The notes beneath the pieces are model-generated. The model did no database searches and was not told where the DNA came from. It saw only the letters and a list, made by a program, of their open reading frames with translations. Positions 26,881-36,360 of a DNA stretch of 64,000 nt are shown one piece after another (positions within the stretch are counted from its first letter, which is position 1; each line of letters starts with the position of its first letter). This DNA comes from Saccharopolyspora thermophila (GTDB lineage: Bacteria > Actinomycetota > Actinomycetes > Mycobacteriales > Pseudonocardiaceae), in the NCBI RefSeq assembly GCF_014646075.1, contig NZ_BMMT01000006.1, positions 1-64,000 of the forward strand, read 5' to 3'. The position numbers and the translations under genes were made by a program.

Positions 26881-27636
26881 TCAGAGTGCGCGGCCGAACA
26901 GCTCCAGCAGCACCGTCCAGTGCCGTTCCGCGGCTTCGGCGTTGTAGGCGGCGGTGTCCGCCTGGGTGTAGCCGTGGCGCGCGCCCGGATAGACCTCGCA
27001 GCGGTGGCGGACACCGGCGCGGGTGAGGGCCTCCTCGAGGCGGTCGATCTGCTCGGGCGGCAGGGCGTGGTCCTGGTCGGCGTGGCCGAAGTACAGCTCG
27101 GCGGTGACGTGGTCGGCGACCAGATGCGGGCTGTCGGGGGCCTCGGTGGCGAGGTTCCCGCCGTGGAACCCGGCCGCGGCGGCAACCCGCTCCGGATAGG
27201 TGCCCGCGGTGCGCAGCGCCAGGGCGGCGCCCATGCAGTAGCCGGTGATACCGACGGGCCCGTCGGTCGCCAGCGGGCTGTCGGCCAGCCAGCGCAGGTA
27301 GGCGCCGGCGTCGCGCATCGCCAGCTCCGGCGTCAGCGACCGCATGATCGGCCCGAGCTTCACGAAGATCTCCGGTCGGCTGCCGGGGTCGATGAACTCG
27401 GGCAGATCGACCACCGGAGCCCGCCCGTGCCGGTAGAAGACGTTGGGCACCAGCACGGTGTAACCGGCCTCCGCGAGGCGGTCGGCCATCTTCGCCAGAT
27501 GCGGCCGCAGCCCGAAGGCGTCCATGTAGAGCAGGACGCCGGGGTGGGACTGCCCGTCGTCGGGGTGCGCCAGGTAGGCGTCGGCGGTGCCGTCCTGGGT
27601 TGGGACGTCCACGGAACTGCCGCGCACAGCGGTCAT
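26881..27636 (-). CDS. Dienelactone hydrolase family protein
   Basis: A 251-residue alpha/beta hydrolase of the dienelactone hydrolase family. The nucleophile motif is GYCMGAALAL (catalytic Cys), the acid lies in FGHADQDHALP and the histidine in PGARHGYTQ, so the Cys-Asp-His triad is complete. It is cytoplasmic, and the true substrate in actinomycetes is usually unknown. The ATG at 27636 stands five bases after GGAGG; a GTG directly before it is the alternative. The region 26600-26880 downstream holds only the terminator and no gene. Confidence 0.87.
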   Translation of the reverse strand: MTAVRGSSVDVPTQDGTADAYLAHPDDGQSHPGVLLYMDAFGLRPHLAKMADRLAEAGYTVLVPNVFYRHGRAPVVDLPEFIDPGSRPEIFVKLGPIMRSLTPELAMRDAGAYLRWLADSPLATDGPVGITGYCMGAALALRTAGTYPERVAAAAGFHGGNLATEAPDSPHLVADHVTAELYFGHADQDHALPPEQIDRLEEALTRAGVRHRCEVYPGARHGYTQADTAAYNAEAAERHWTVLLELFGRAL

Positions 27637-27958
27637 CACTGCCTCCCATCGACTCGGGGTCGCGCGAACCCAGCCTACTCACGCCGCCCGTCCGCCAGGG
27701 GCCGCCCCGGCGACATCGCACCAGCGTCCACAGTGGAAACCGGACGGACGGCGAGGAACCGGGTGCCGCGCCGCCGGGGCTGCCCGTGCCGGTGCGCCGT
27801 CAGCGGGGGCCGGGCCGGATCCGCAACGGGCCGCGCGACCGAGGACGGTGCTCGCGGTCGGAGCCATCCGATCAGCGGCTCGGCGGTACGCCCGGCATCG
27901 ATCATCCTGGAAGCGGGCGAAGCACGCCCCACCGCAGCTGACCCGGGAGGCCGTTGGC
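27637..27958. other. Divergent intergenic region
   Basis: 322 bp between divergent genes. No coding signal, repeat or clear promoter was recognised. Confidence 0.4.
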
Positions 27959-28519
27959 ATGAGCACCGATGACCGCAAGGAGACGCCGAGCACCACCGAA
28001 GCCACCGACCAGCCCGCCACCGACCCGACCGGCACCGTCCGGGTGCACCCAGACGACGACCCCGCCGATCCCGCCGCCCGCCGCTTCATCAGGACCATCG
28101 ACGGCGGGTGGTCATCCCTGACCCACCCGCCCGGGTCCGCACCGGCTGCGGTGCCCTCCGACGCCGTGCGCGGCTGGCCCCGGCAGCCGCTCGCCGACCT
28201 CGCGTTGCGGCTGGGTCACCCGGACGGCCGCATCCGCTCCCGCGGCCGGGCGGCGGAGGCGCGTGCCGGGTCGGCGGCGGTGGCCCGGGTGCAGCACCAG
28301 CCTCACCACCGCCCGACGCGAACACCCCCGAGCACGCCATCGTTCTGGGAGGCGGCGAAGGTCTACTGCCGGGCGCTACGCACGATGAGCGACCTCATGG
28401 ATTACTGGTACGAGCAGTACCAGGCGGCAACCGCCAGCCGGCCAGGTCCGCATCGGGGACAAGCCGAGGACGAGTCGCTGCACCACGTCACTCACCGAAC
28501 AGCCCGACGGAGCACGTAA
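27959..28519 (+). CDS. Hypothetical protein, largely disordered
   Basis: A 186-residue protein with no recognised family. The first 60 residues are low-complexity and acidic/Thr-rich (opening MSTDDRKETPSTTEATDQPA); the middle is Pro/Arg-rich; a helical segment with aromatic residues (MSDLMDYWYEQYQAAT) lies near residue 145. It has a GGGAGG binding site and consistent GC-rich third positions, which support translation. No secretion signal is visible. Confidence 0.55.
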   Translation: MSTDDRKETPSTTEATDQPATDPTGTVRVHPDDDPADPAARRFIRTIDGGWSSLTHPPGSAPAAVPSDAVRGWPRQPLADLALRLGHPDGRIRSRGRAAEARAGSAAVARVQHQPHHRPTRTPPSTPSFWEAAKVYCRALRTMSDLMDYWYEQYQAATASRPGPHRGQAEDESLHHVTHRTARRST

Positions 28520-28620
28520 CTGCCGAACTCCCTTCGAGCCCGAACATGGCGATGCAGTCTCATGTGGATGGCCGCTACGCGGTTCTGCCCGCCCGCAGGG
28601 GCCTCTCGCGGACCGCCTGG

Positions 28621-29118
28621 TCAGTTCAGCGCGACGATCGCCCCGTTGAGCACGGTCGCGAACATCGTCCACACCAGGTAGGGAACCAGCAGCGCCCCGG
28701 CCAGCCGGTCGCGACGCCAGAACAGCACGGCTGTCACGGCGACCACCACGTCGAGCAGGATGATCTCCAGCAGCGCCAACGTCCACAGCTCGGCGGCGAA
28801 GAACAGCGGGGTCCACAGCGCGTTCAGCACGAGCCCCAGCGCGTACCAGGACGTGCTGGTGCGCCGCGATGTGCCCGGACCAGCACACCACGCCCGCCAT
28901 CCCGCGAACGCGATCAGCACATACAAGATCGTCCACACGGGACCGAACAGCCACGGGGGCGGCGCCCATCCCGGCCGCTGCAACAGTGCGTACTGCTCAG
29001 CGGAGGACGCGGCCGCCACCGATCCGACGGCTGCGGTGACCGCCACCGCCGCCGCGAACAGCGCTGCGGCGGTGATGGCCTGCCCCCTGGTGCACCCGAG
29101 ACGCCACGCATTCGTCAT
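28621..29118 (-). CDS. TspO/MBR family membrane protein
   Basis: A 165-residue protein with five predicted membrane helices. The family signature WAPPPWLFGPVWTILYVLIA and the later LNALWTPLFF are clear. TspO proteins bind and may photo-oxidise porphyrins and act in stress signalling. The ATG follows GGGGAGGTTCC. Directly upstream is a sigma-factor remnant, so the gene may have lost its original control partner. Confidence 0.9.
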   Translation of the reverse strand: MTNAWRLGCTRGQAITAAALFAAAVAVTAAVGSVAAASSAEQYALLQRPGWAPPPWLFGPVWTILYVLIAFAGWRAWCAGPGTSRRTSTSWYALGLVLNALWTPLFFAAELWTLALLEIILLDVVVAVTAVLFWRRDRLAGALLVPYLVWTMFATVLNGAIVALN

Positions 29119-29119
29119 G

Positions 29120-29310
29120 GAACCTCCCCGAGGAGCCTGCGATCACGACGTGCACGCCGGGCACGGACATGACCGGAGTCGTGGTTATCGGTGTACCCGC
29201 GGTAGCAGGTCATCACGACCGACTCGCGTTGCCGGTCGGTCAGCGGTGACACGCAGCGGCGCAGCTGGTCGGCCACCAGCCGGGACAGCGCCCTTCCGCG
29301 GTGATCGGTC
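29120..29310 (-). pseudogene. Sigma-70 family (ECF) region 4 remnant
   Basis: On the minus strand the stretch SRLVADQLRRC..LTDRQRESVVMTCYRGYT matches the start of ECF sigma factor region 4 (normally LTDRQRESV-x-L-x-YYxGYTxxEIA). After YT the reading continues as unrelated Arg-rich sequence until a stop next to the tspO start, and region 2 is absent upstream, where the MetE-like gene begins its end. It is therefore a fragment of a deleted sigma factor, closest in pattern to SigK-type proteins. Confidence 0.6.
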
Positions 29311-29316
29311 CGACGG

Positions 29317-30411
29317 TCAGCTGCGGGCGAGGTCACGGGCCAGTTCGACGTTGGCGGTGGCTTCCGCGGGGGTGCGGCGCCCGTAGCCGCAGGCCGCACC
29401 GACCGCGAGGACGCGGTGCCCGAGCGCGAGTTCGCTGAGCACCAGCGCCTTGGCCGACCGGTCCGGATGCCGCTCGTCGACGCAACCGGCGATCACGTCG
29501 ACACCGCGCGTCAGGCGGCGCAGCGGAGCGTACGCGGCGGGGTCCGCCGGCGGGGGCTGGTCGCCGTGTGCCATCGGGATGTGCACCGCGGGCACGGGAC
29601 GTCCGAGCGCGCGCACCTGTTCGGCGAGGGCGTTGACCAGCACCACCGCAGGACCGAAGTCGTGCGGGCGGAACAGTGCCGTGTGCCCGAGGTCCCCGTG
29701 GCACAGGTGCACCGTCCACCGCACCGCACCACACGTGGCGGAGATGACCCGCGCGAGCTGGCGAGCCACGGCCCGGGCCACCGCGGTCCGCACCGCGCTC
29801 GGTGCCCGGTGCACGAGGTAGAGGGCAGCCGGGGACTCCAGCTGGAAGGTCACCTCCCGTGCGCCGTGGCGGTGCACCACCTCGGCCACCTCCGCGCGGA
29901 TCATCCGCTCGAACACCGAGTAGTGCCGCAGGGCCCGCCCGGGATGGCCGAACGTGAACAGCGAAAGGTCCACAGGGGACGGAACACTCACCTGGACCGG
30001 CGGCAGGTTCGGGAACTCGGCTTCCAGCAACCGCCGCACGGCGAACGCCGCCGCGACCTCCCGCGGTCGGCCGAGGGCGACGTCCTCGATGGTGAGCCGG
30101 TGGCCGCGCCGCACCCGGTGGGTGGGGATGTCGGTGTAACTGGTGCACTCGCCCGCCTTGACGACGACGAATCCCGGATGCTGGGATCGGGACTGCACGT
30201 ACCCGGTGATCCAGTACGGGTCGACGTCACACGGCACGGCGACCAGCCGGGCGTCGCCGGCGTGGGCGAGGACCCAGCGCATGCCGGTCGGCAGGTCGGG
30301 CGCGAGGCTGCTGGGCAGCGAACCCACCAGGTGCACGCCGCGTTCCCGGGTCGTGGGCCGCTTCCGCGCAGCGTCGGCCTGCGGTGCGCCAATGTCGAGC
30401 TGGGAAGCCAT
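29317..30411 (-). CDS. MetE/UROD-superfamily methyltransferase-like protein
   Basis: A 364-residue protein resembling the C-terminal barrel of cobalamin-independent methionine synthase. It opens with HLVGSLPSS, carries HLCHGDLGH (the HxC zinc-ligand pattern), a conserved acidic region GCVDERHPDRSAK, and ends with VGAACGYGRRTPAEA, whose Cys matches the last MetE zinc ligand. It lacks the MetE N-terminal half (MetE is about twice as long). It probably transfers a methyl or other group to or from a thiol, with the substrate unknown. The ATG follows AGGAGGTCGGAAG. Confidence 0.68.
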   Translation of the reverse strand: MASQLDIGAPQADAARKRPTTRERGVHLVGSLPSSLAPDLPTGMRWVLAHAGDARLVAVPCDVDPYWITGYVQSRSQHPGFVVVKAGECTSYTDIPTHRVRRGHRLTIEDVALGRPREVAAAFAVRRLLEAEFPNLPPVQVSVPSPVDLSLFTFGHPGRALRHYSVFERMIRAEVAEVVHRHGAREVTFQLESPAALYLVHRAPSAVRTAVARAVARQLARVISATCGAVRWTVHLCHGDLGHTALFRPHDFGPAVVLVNALAEQVRALGRPVPAVHIPMAHGDQPPPADPAAYAPLRRLTRGVDVIAGCVDERHPDRSAKALVLSELALGHRVLAVGAACGYGRRTPAEATANVELARDLARS

Positions 30412-30942
30412 CTTCCGACCTCCTGAGTGCTGCGCGCCGATGGCGCGGGGGGGAATAGTGGGCACTGGCCCGCTCGACTCGGAGCATGGCCGCACGCCGT
30501 GGGCGGCTCATGCCGGAACTGCCGAATTCACACGAGACGAGGGCCTTGTTGATCATTTCGTGGGACACCCGCCAGCGGATCCCACCATCCGGACACCGGC
30601 GGAACTCCGCGCACCCGAAGGTCTTTCGCCGCGCTGGACGGCCTCGGGCGAAAACCAGGCCCTGTTGCGTTCGGTGCGCCCGGTGCGGCACCGGTATCGC
30701 GTGCTCCTGGACCGCTTCCGGCTCCACGACCACGTGGCCGTCGGGACCGGCGCCGGGTCAGCCCCGACCTGGAGCGTCGTGGAGCGCGACCGGATCGGTC
30801 GGCATGGCGCACGACCAGGTCGTCGTGGCGACGCGCACGATCACAAGCCTCGTTGCTGTGACGTTCACCACCGATACGTAACACCGTTCGGTATTTCCGA
30901 AGTCTTGACACGGTGTGCAGCTGACGTTCACTCTTTCGGGCC
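30412..30942. other. Divergent intergenic region
   Basis: 531 bp between the MetE-like gene and the GntR gene. Long open frames run on both strands but have no ribosome binding site or recognisable content. The right end holds the repeats and promoter listed separately. Confidence 0.45.
30861..30933 (+). promoter_or_regulatory. GntR promoter with a repeated TGACGTTCAC motif
   Basis: TGACGTTCAC occurs at 30861-30870 and 30922-30931. TTGACA at 30905-30910 is a consensus -35; with about 16-17 nt spacing the -10 would be TTCACT, overlapping the second repeat, and the transcript would start close to the ATG at 30943. The repeats are candidate binding sites for the regulator itself. Confidence 0.5.
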
Positions 30943-31686
30943 ATGGACCTGTCTGACAGCCGGACAGCCGGACGAGCCGTCCGGCGCGTCAGCGCGATGG
31001 AGGCCGTACTGGCCCACCTGCGCGGTGCCATCGAGCGGGGCGAGTACGCGATCGGCGACAAGCTGCCCGCCGAAGCCAGCCTCAGCAAGGAGTTCGAGGT
31101 CAGCCGCTCGGTCGTGCGGGAGGCGCTGCGGGGTCTGCAGGCCCTCGGGCTGACGGTGTCGCGCACCGGCAAGGGCACCTTCGTGGTGTCCAACGAGCCG
31201 GTCGACAACCCCACCTTCGGCCCGTACTCGGCGCGGGACCTGCTCGAGGTGCGCCGTCACGTGGAGGTCCCGGCAGCGGGGTACGCTGCCCGCCGCCACA
31301 CCTCGGACCACCTCGACGTGCTCACCGAGCTGCTGGAACGCATGGACCGCGAGACCGACAACACCGCCTGGGTGGCGCTGGACTCGCTGTTCCACATCAC
31401 CATCGCCCAGGCGTCGGGCAACCCGGTCTTCGGCAAGGTCATCGAGGAGATCCGGGACGCGCTCGCCCGCCAGTCGGCGCTGCTCAACCAGCTCGGCGAC
31501 CGCCGCCCCGCCTCGAACCACGAGCACCGGGTGCTCGTCGAGGCGATCAGCAGCGGTGACGAGAACGCCGCGACCGAAGCGATGACCGAACACCTGGCGC
31601 ACGTCGAGAGCGCGCTGACCAACATCGTCGGATTCCGCAACGCAGCGGATGCTGCCGAGAAGAACGGGGACTCGGAGAACCCATGA
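30943..31686 (+). CDS. FadR-type GntR transcriptional regulator
   Basis: A 247-residue GntR/FCD regulator. The winged helix spans about 20-85 with [20 protein letters not shown] and [13 protein letters not shown]; the C-terminal FCD helical domain has metal-ligand style residues ([32 protein letters not shown]). It ends inside the start of the permease gene (ATGA overlap), so it almost certainly controls the uptake of that permease's amino acid. Translation is probably leaderless. Confidence 0.88.
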   Translation: MDLSDSRTAGRAVRRVSAMEAVLAHLRGAIERGEYAIGDKLPAEASLSKEFEVSRSVVREALRGLQALGLTVSRTGKGTFVVSNEPVDNPTFGPYSARDLLEVRRHVEVPAAGYAARRHTSDHLDVLTELLERMDRETDNTAWVALDSLFHITIAQASGNPVFGKVIEEIRDALARQSALLNQLGDRRPASNHEHRVLVEAISSGDENAATEAMTEHLAHVESALTNIVGFRNAADAAEKNGDSENP

Positions 31687-33119
31687 CCGACCAGACCCTG
31701 CAGGCCCCCGAGCACCAGCACGGGCCTTCCGACGCCGGGGACACCGGCTACCAGAAGTCGCTCAAGGCGCGCCACATCAACATGATCGCCATCGGCGGCG
31801 CCATCGGCACCGGTCTGTTCCTCGGCGCCGGCGGGCGGCTCGCGCAGGCCGGCCCGGCGCTGTTCATCGCCTACGCGGTGTGCGGCCTGTTCGCGTTCTT
31901 CGTGGTCCGCTCGCTCGGCGAACTCATCCTCTACCGCCCCTCCTCCGGCGCGTTCGTCTCCTACGCCCGCGAGTTCATGGGCGAGAAGGGCGCCTACACC
32001 GCCGGCTGGATGCACTTCCTGAACTGGTCCACCACCGGTATCGCCGACATCACCGCGATCGCTCTCTACGCGCACTTCTGGTCCGCGTTCACCCCGATCC
32101 CGCAGTGGGTGCTGGCGCTGATCGCCCTGGCGGTCGTGCTGACCCTGAACATGGTGTCGGTGAAGCTGTTCGGCGAGCTGGAGTTCTGGTTCGCCATCAT
32201 CAAGGTCGCCGCCCTGGTGCTGTTCATGGCCATCGGGATCTACCTGCTGGTCACCCAGCACCCGATCGACGGCAACCTGCCCGGTCCGCAGCTGATCATC
32301 GACCACGGCGGGGTCTTCCCGGCCGGCCTGCTGCCCCTGGTGCTGATCATGCAGGGCGTGGTGTTCGCCTACGCCTCGGTCGAACTGGTCGGCGTGGCCG
32401 CGGGCGAGACGGAGAACCCGCAGAAGATCATGCCCAAGGCGATCAACTCGATCATGTGGCGAATCGGGGTGTTCTACGTCGGTTCCGTGGTGCTGCTGGC
32501 CATGCTGATGCCGTGGACTGCCTACACCAGGAACGAGAGCCCGTTCGTCACCGTGCTGTCCCACATCGGCGTCCCGGCCGCCGGTGACGTGATGAACCTG
32601 GTGGTGCTCACCGCGGCGTTGTCCAGCCTGAACTCCGGGCTGTACTCCACCGGCCGCATCCTGCGCTCGATGTCGATGGCCGGGTCGGCGCCGAAGTTCG
32701 CCGCCGCGATGAACAAGAACAGCGTCCCCTACGGCGGCATCCTGCTGACCGCGTCGGTGTGCGTGATGGGCGTCGGCCTGAACTACCTGGTGCCCGCCGA
32801 GGCGTTCGAGATCGTGCTGAACTTCGCCTCGATCGGCATCCTCGCCACCTGGGCCATCATCCTGCTCTGCCACCTGTTGTTCGTCCGCAAGGCCAAGCGC
32901 GGCGAGGTGACCCGGCCCAGCTACCGGCTGCCGTTCTCCCCGTACACCGAGATCGTCACCCTCGCGTTCCTGGCCTCCGTGGTGGTGCTGATGGCCTTCG
33001 ACGAGGTGGGCCGCATCACCCTGCTGTGTCTGCCGGTGATCATCCTGGCCCTGGTCATCGGCTGGTTCCGGGTGCGCAGGCAGATCAACACGGCGGTGTT
33101 CGAGAAGACCGGGGTGTAA
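31683..33119 (+). CDS. Amino-acid permease, APC superfamily (AnsP/GabP-like)
   Basis: A 478-residue transporter with 12 predicted membrane helices. The first helix has the AAT-family signature [20 protein letters not shown], helix 6-7 has [19 protein letters not shown], and [19 protein letters not shown] is typical of the asparagine, GABA and proline permease group. It imports an amino acid with protons. It is translationally coupled to the GntR gene by a 4 bp overlap and followed by a strong terminator. Confidence 0.9.
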   Translation: MTDQTLQAPEHQHGPSDAGDTGYQKSLKARHINMIAIGGAIGTGLFLGAGGRLAQAGPALFIAYAVCGLFAFFVVRSLGELILYRPSSGAFVSYAREFMGEKGAYTAGWMHFLNWSTTGIADITAIALYAHFWSAFTPIPQWVLALIALAVVLTLNMVSVKLFGELEFWFAIIKVAALVLFMAIGIYLLVTQHPIDGNLPGPQLIIDHGGVFPAGLLPLVLIMQGVVFAYASVELVGVAAGETENPQKIMPKAINSIMWRIGVFYVGSVVLLAMLMPWTAYTRNESPFVTVLSHIGVPAAGDVMNLVVLTAALSSLNSGLYSTGRILRSMSMAGSAPKFAAAMNKNSVPYGGILLTASVCVMGVGLNYLVPAEAFEIVLNFASIGILATWAIILLCHLLFVRKAKRGEVTRPSYRLPFSPYTEIVTLAFLASVVVLMAFDEVGRITLLCLPVIILALVIGWFRVRRQINTAVFEKTGV

Positions 33120-33139
33120 GGCCTCCGGCACCGGTGGGC

Positions 33140-33178
33140 GTCCCGCAGCACGCGCCGCTCGGGCACGTGCTGCGGGAC
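33140..33178 (+). terminator. Hairpin terminator after the permease gene
   Basis: GTCCCGCAGCACG (33140-33152) and CGTGCTGCGGGAC (33166-33178) form a perfect 13 bp stem with a 13 nt loop, starting 20 bp after the permease stop. It probably also stops transcripts from the convergent PAS-GGDEF-EAL gene. Confidence 0.8.
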
Positions 33179-33249
33179 GGTCTACCGTCCACAGTAGTCA
33201 CCTCTTCGCCGCACCCAGAGTTGGGGTGGCGGGAGGGCTGTGCCCTCGC

Positions 33250-36003
33250 CTACTGCGTCCAGCAGTTGGCGGCGAGTTGCCCGGCGGGGGCCGGTTTGCC
33301 GATGTAAAAGCCTTGCGCCTGGTCACAGCCGAGGCGGTGGATCAGTTCGAGCTGCTGGGCGGTTTCGACGCCTTCCGCGACGACCGTGAGCTTGACCGCG
33401 TGCGCCATGGCGATGATGCTGCTCACGATGGCCTCGGCGTCGGGATTCTCGTCGATCCCGGTGATGAACGATCGGTCGATCTTGAGGGTGTCCAGGGGCA
33501 GTCGTTGGAGCTGGGCGAGCGAGGAGTAACCGGTCCCGAAGTCGTCGATCGCGAGCCTGACACCCAGTCGGCGCAGACCGCTGAGCACCTGCGCGGCCGC
33601 TGTCGGGTCGTGCATGAGGGCGCTTTCGGTCACCTCGAGGCAGACGGCGCTGGCGGGAAGCCCGGCTTCACCGAGCGCTGCGTGCACGTCGGTGTACAGG
33701 TGGGGGTCCTCGAGTTGGCGCGCGGAGAGGTTGACCTTGAGCCGGAGGTCGAGCTGGTGCCGGGAGCGGTGGGCGGCAAGTTCCGAGCTGGCCATGCGGA
33801 GCATGTGGGCGCCGATCTCGTGGATGAGGTCGCTCTCCTCGGCCAACGGGATGAACTCCCCCGGCGACACCGTGCCGTACAGGGGGTGGGTCCAGCGCAG
33901 CAAGCCTTCCACCGCCACCACCTGCCCGGTGCCCAGGTCGATGATGGGCTGGTAGGCCATCCAGAGCTGGTCCTTGTGCGCCGCCGCCCGGAGGTCCTGC
34001 TGCAGGTGGAGCTGCCGCTGCATGCGTTCGCGCAGTTGCACGTCGAAGAACGCCGTTCGGCCGCGGCCGAGCGTTTTGGCGTGGTACATGGCCACATCGG
34101 CGTCACGGAGCACGTCCGGAGCGGTCCTGGGGTCGCCGGGCCGCACCAGCACGATCCCGATGCTGGCGTCCACGTGCAGTCTCCTGCCGTTCGCGCCGAT
34201 GGGATCGATGAGGCACCGACGCAGTTGTTCGGCGAGCGAACGGATTTTCGCGCGCTTGTCCTCGTCGTGGGTGATGACGACGAACTCGTCACCGCCGAGC
34301 CGGCCGACCACGTCACCTTCCCGCACCAGCTTCCGCAGCCGCTCCCCCACGATGCGCAGCACCTCGTCGCCGACGCTGTGGCCCAGCGAGTCGTTGATGA
34401 CCTTGAACTTGTCCAGGTCGATGAACAGCACCCCGGTGGGGCGCGTTCGGTGCATGGACCGCATCGCGGACTCGAGGTGGCGCAGGACCAGGGTGCGGTT
34501 GGCCAGGCCGGTCAGCGGATCGTGCGTGGCCTCCCGCTCCAACCGCTCCCGGATGGCTCGGGATTCGGTGATGTCGGTGAACGACACGACGATGGGGTGC
34601 GGCGGATCGCTGTCCGGCGTGAGTGATCGCGAGGCCATCGCGAGCCACACGCGGCGTCCGTCGCTTCGCCGGAACCCGATCATCCGGGCGTTCTGCGCGA
34701 CTCCGGTGGAGCTGGTCTGCGCTGACGGACGAGCGTCGGGCGGAATCGGCGCCCCGGTCTCGTCGAACAGCGGCCAGGCCGCGAGCGGGGAACCGACCAG
34801 CTCCGCTCCGGTGGTGCCCAGGATGTGCACCGCTGCGGGGTTCGCCGACAGGACGAGCCCCTTCGCGTCCGCCACGATCACGCCCTCGTCCAGCGCGTTC
34901 ACCACGGTCGCGTAGTCCTGTTCGGCCCGTCGTCTCGGGGTCTCGTCGGCGCACACCAAGACGAAGCCGGACGGCATCTCGGCAACGGACACGCGGACGG
35001 CCAGTGCGGACCCGTCGGAGTGCCGGTGTCGCGCTTCGGTGATGCCACCAGCCGCCAGCAGCACCGCGGGGTCCAGCGGCGCGCCGACCACCGCACTGAT
35101 GTGCTGGCCGTGGGCCCGCTCGGCGGGCCGCCCGTAGATGGCCGCGGCTGCCGTGTTCCAACTGGTCACCAGGCCGTCCCGGGTGGTCGCGATGATCGCG
35201 TCGCTGACGTGCTGGACCAGCGCGGCCTGGTGGTGCAGCCCGACCTCGGTCCACCGCTGGGCTGCGATGTCGCGTTGGATGACCTGGAATGCGGGTCGGC
35301 CCTGCCAGTTGGTGCCAACCGCCATCGATTCCACCCGCAGTGTGCTTCCGTCGAAGCGCCGCATCTCGATCTCCGCCGGAATCGCGGTCGCATCCGCGGG
35401 CGTCAGCGCCGCGAGCCGTTCATCGATGCCGGGAATCGCGTGTTCGGCGATGAAATCGGTGATCGGACGACCGACGATCTGCGCGCTGGATTCGGCCGCG
35501 AGCATGCGCGCGGTGGCGGAATTGGCGTAGACGACGACCCGGTCCTGGTGCACCCAGATTGCTTCCGGACTGCGCTCGACGAGGAGTCGGTAACGGGCGG
35601 CCAGGTCTGCCATGTCCCGCCGGTCCTCGTCACTCCGGGTGACGTCGGTGGTGATGCCGAGCAGACGCCCGGTGCGGGCGTCTCCGGTCATGCGTGCCCG
35701 GGAACGGAGCAACCGCTCTTGCCCGTTCGCAGTCGTGCATCGCTGTTCTCGCTCGACGACCTCCCCGGCCGGGGCCGAGCGGGCGGTCGCGGTCAGCGGA
35801 TCGATGAGCTCAATCAGGCGGGCGCGGAGATCCTGCCGGGGAGCCCCGCGCATGCCGAGCAGGGAATCCAGGCCGGCCGCCCAGGTCAGCTGGTCGTGGG
35901 CGAAGCTGAACGACCAGGGGACCGCCGCGGTCAACGACCACACCGCATCCAGCAGTTCGCGTTCACGCGCCGCGCCCCCATCAGCGTCATACCGCTCGGT
36001 CAT
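33250..36003 (-). CDS. PAS-GGDEF-EAL cyclic di-GMP protein
   Basis: A 917-residue soluble protein with several N-terminal PAS domains (about 20-490, including one with VYANSATARMLAAESSAQIV and one with VTSWNTAAAAIYGRPAE), a GGDEF domain (about 495-655, intact RLGGDEFVVI) and an EAL domain (about 665-915). The EAL motif reads EGLLRW but the catalytic residues NLSARQ, EVTES, DDFGTGYSS, LKID and AEGVE are all present, so phosphodiesterase activity is possible. It could make or break cyclic di-GMP according to PAS input. GGAG precedes the ATG. Confidence 0.9.
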   Translation of the reverse strand: MTERYDADGGAARERELLDAVWSLTAAVPWSFSFAHDQLTWAAGLDSLLGMRGAPRQDLRARLIELIDPLTATARSAPAGEVVEREQRCTTANGQERLLRSRARMTGDARTGRLLGITTDVTRSDEDRRDMADLAARYRLLVERSPEAIWVHQDRVVVYANSATARMLAAESSAQIVGRPITDFIAEHAIPGIDERLAALTPADATAIPAEIEMRRFDGSTLRVESMAVGTNWQGRPAFQVIQRDIAAQRWTEVGLHHQAALVQHVSDAIIATTRDGLVTSWNTAAAAIYGRPAERAHGQHISAVVGAPLDPAVLLAAGGITEARHRHSDGSALAVRVSVAEMPSGFVLVCADETPRRRAEQDYATVVNALDEGVIVADAKGLVLSANPAAVHILGTTGAELVGSPLAAWPLFDETGAPIPPDARPSAQTSSTGVAQNARMIGFRRSDGRRVWLAMASRSLTPDSDPPHPIVVSFTDITESRAIRERLEREATHDPLTGLANRTLVLRHLESAMRSMHRTRPTGVLFIDLDKFKVINDSLGHSVGDEVLRIVGERLRKLVREGDVVGRLGGDEFVVITHDEDKRAKIRSLAEQLRRCLIDPIGANGRRLHVDASIGIVLVRPGDPRTAPDVLRDADVAMYHAKTLGRGRTAFFDVQLRERMQRQLHLQQDLRAAAHKDQLWMAYQPIIDLGTGQVVAVEGLLRWTHPLYGTVSPGEFIPLAEESDLIHEIGAHMLRMASSELAAHRSRHQLDLRLKVNLSARQLEDPHLYTDVHAALGEAGLPASAVCLEVTESALMHDPTAAAQVLSGLRRLGVRLAIDDFGTGYSSLAQLQRLPLDTLKIDRSFITGIDENPDAEAIVSSIIAMAHAVKLTVVAEGVETAQQLELIHRLGCDQAQGFYIGKPAPAGQLAANCWTQ

Positions 36004-36360
36004 GAAACTCCGGATCTGCCGGGAAGGGTGGGGGAACTCTGCCGCGGCTCGTTCGCAGGACCCGCTGCCGCGAGCCCACGGCTCTGGCGGTGTCCGTCGT
36101 TTCTGGACGTGTTCCGGCGTGCACGTCGGGCAGATTCTCGATGCGTCCGGATCTGACCGATCCGGTTCCCGATGTTCGCCGAAACCATCCCCCTGATGTG
36201 GAAAGAACTCTACGCCGAAAGCGCGGGCATTCGTGAAACCCAGGTGCTGGAGTCACCGGTGGTGCCAGATTTCCGAAAGGAACAGCACCGGCGTCCGTGC
36301 CTGCACGCATTCGACCGCCGTCCTGCCGCCGTGCCGGTCCTGGCCGTCGGGAACGCTCGG
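36004..36360. other. Intergenic, no gene seen
   Basis: 357 bp between two minus-strand genes; it should contain the promoter of the PAS-GGDEF-EAL gene. No clear -35/-10 pair, repeat or coding signal was found. Confidence 0.4.

Noticed and set aside
28108..29172. Plus-strand 354-codon open frame across the hypothetical and tspO genes
   Set aside because: It overlaps tspO antisense and the hypothetical gene in another frame and shows no protein features.
30143..31153. Plus-strand 336-codon open frame before the GntR gene
   Set aside because: It crosses the start of the MetE-like gene antisense and the GntR HTH in the wrong frame, and includes a consensus promoter.
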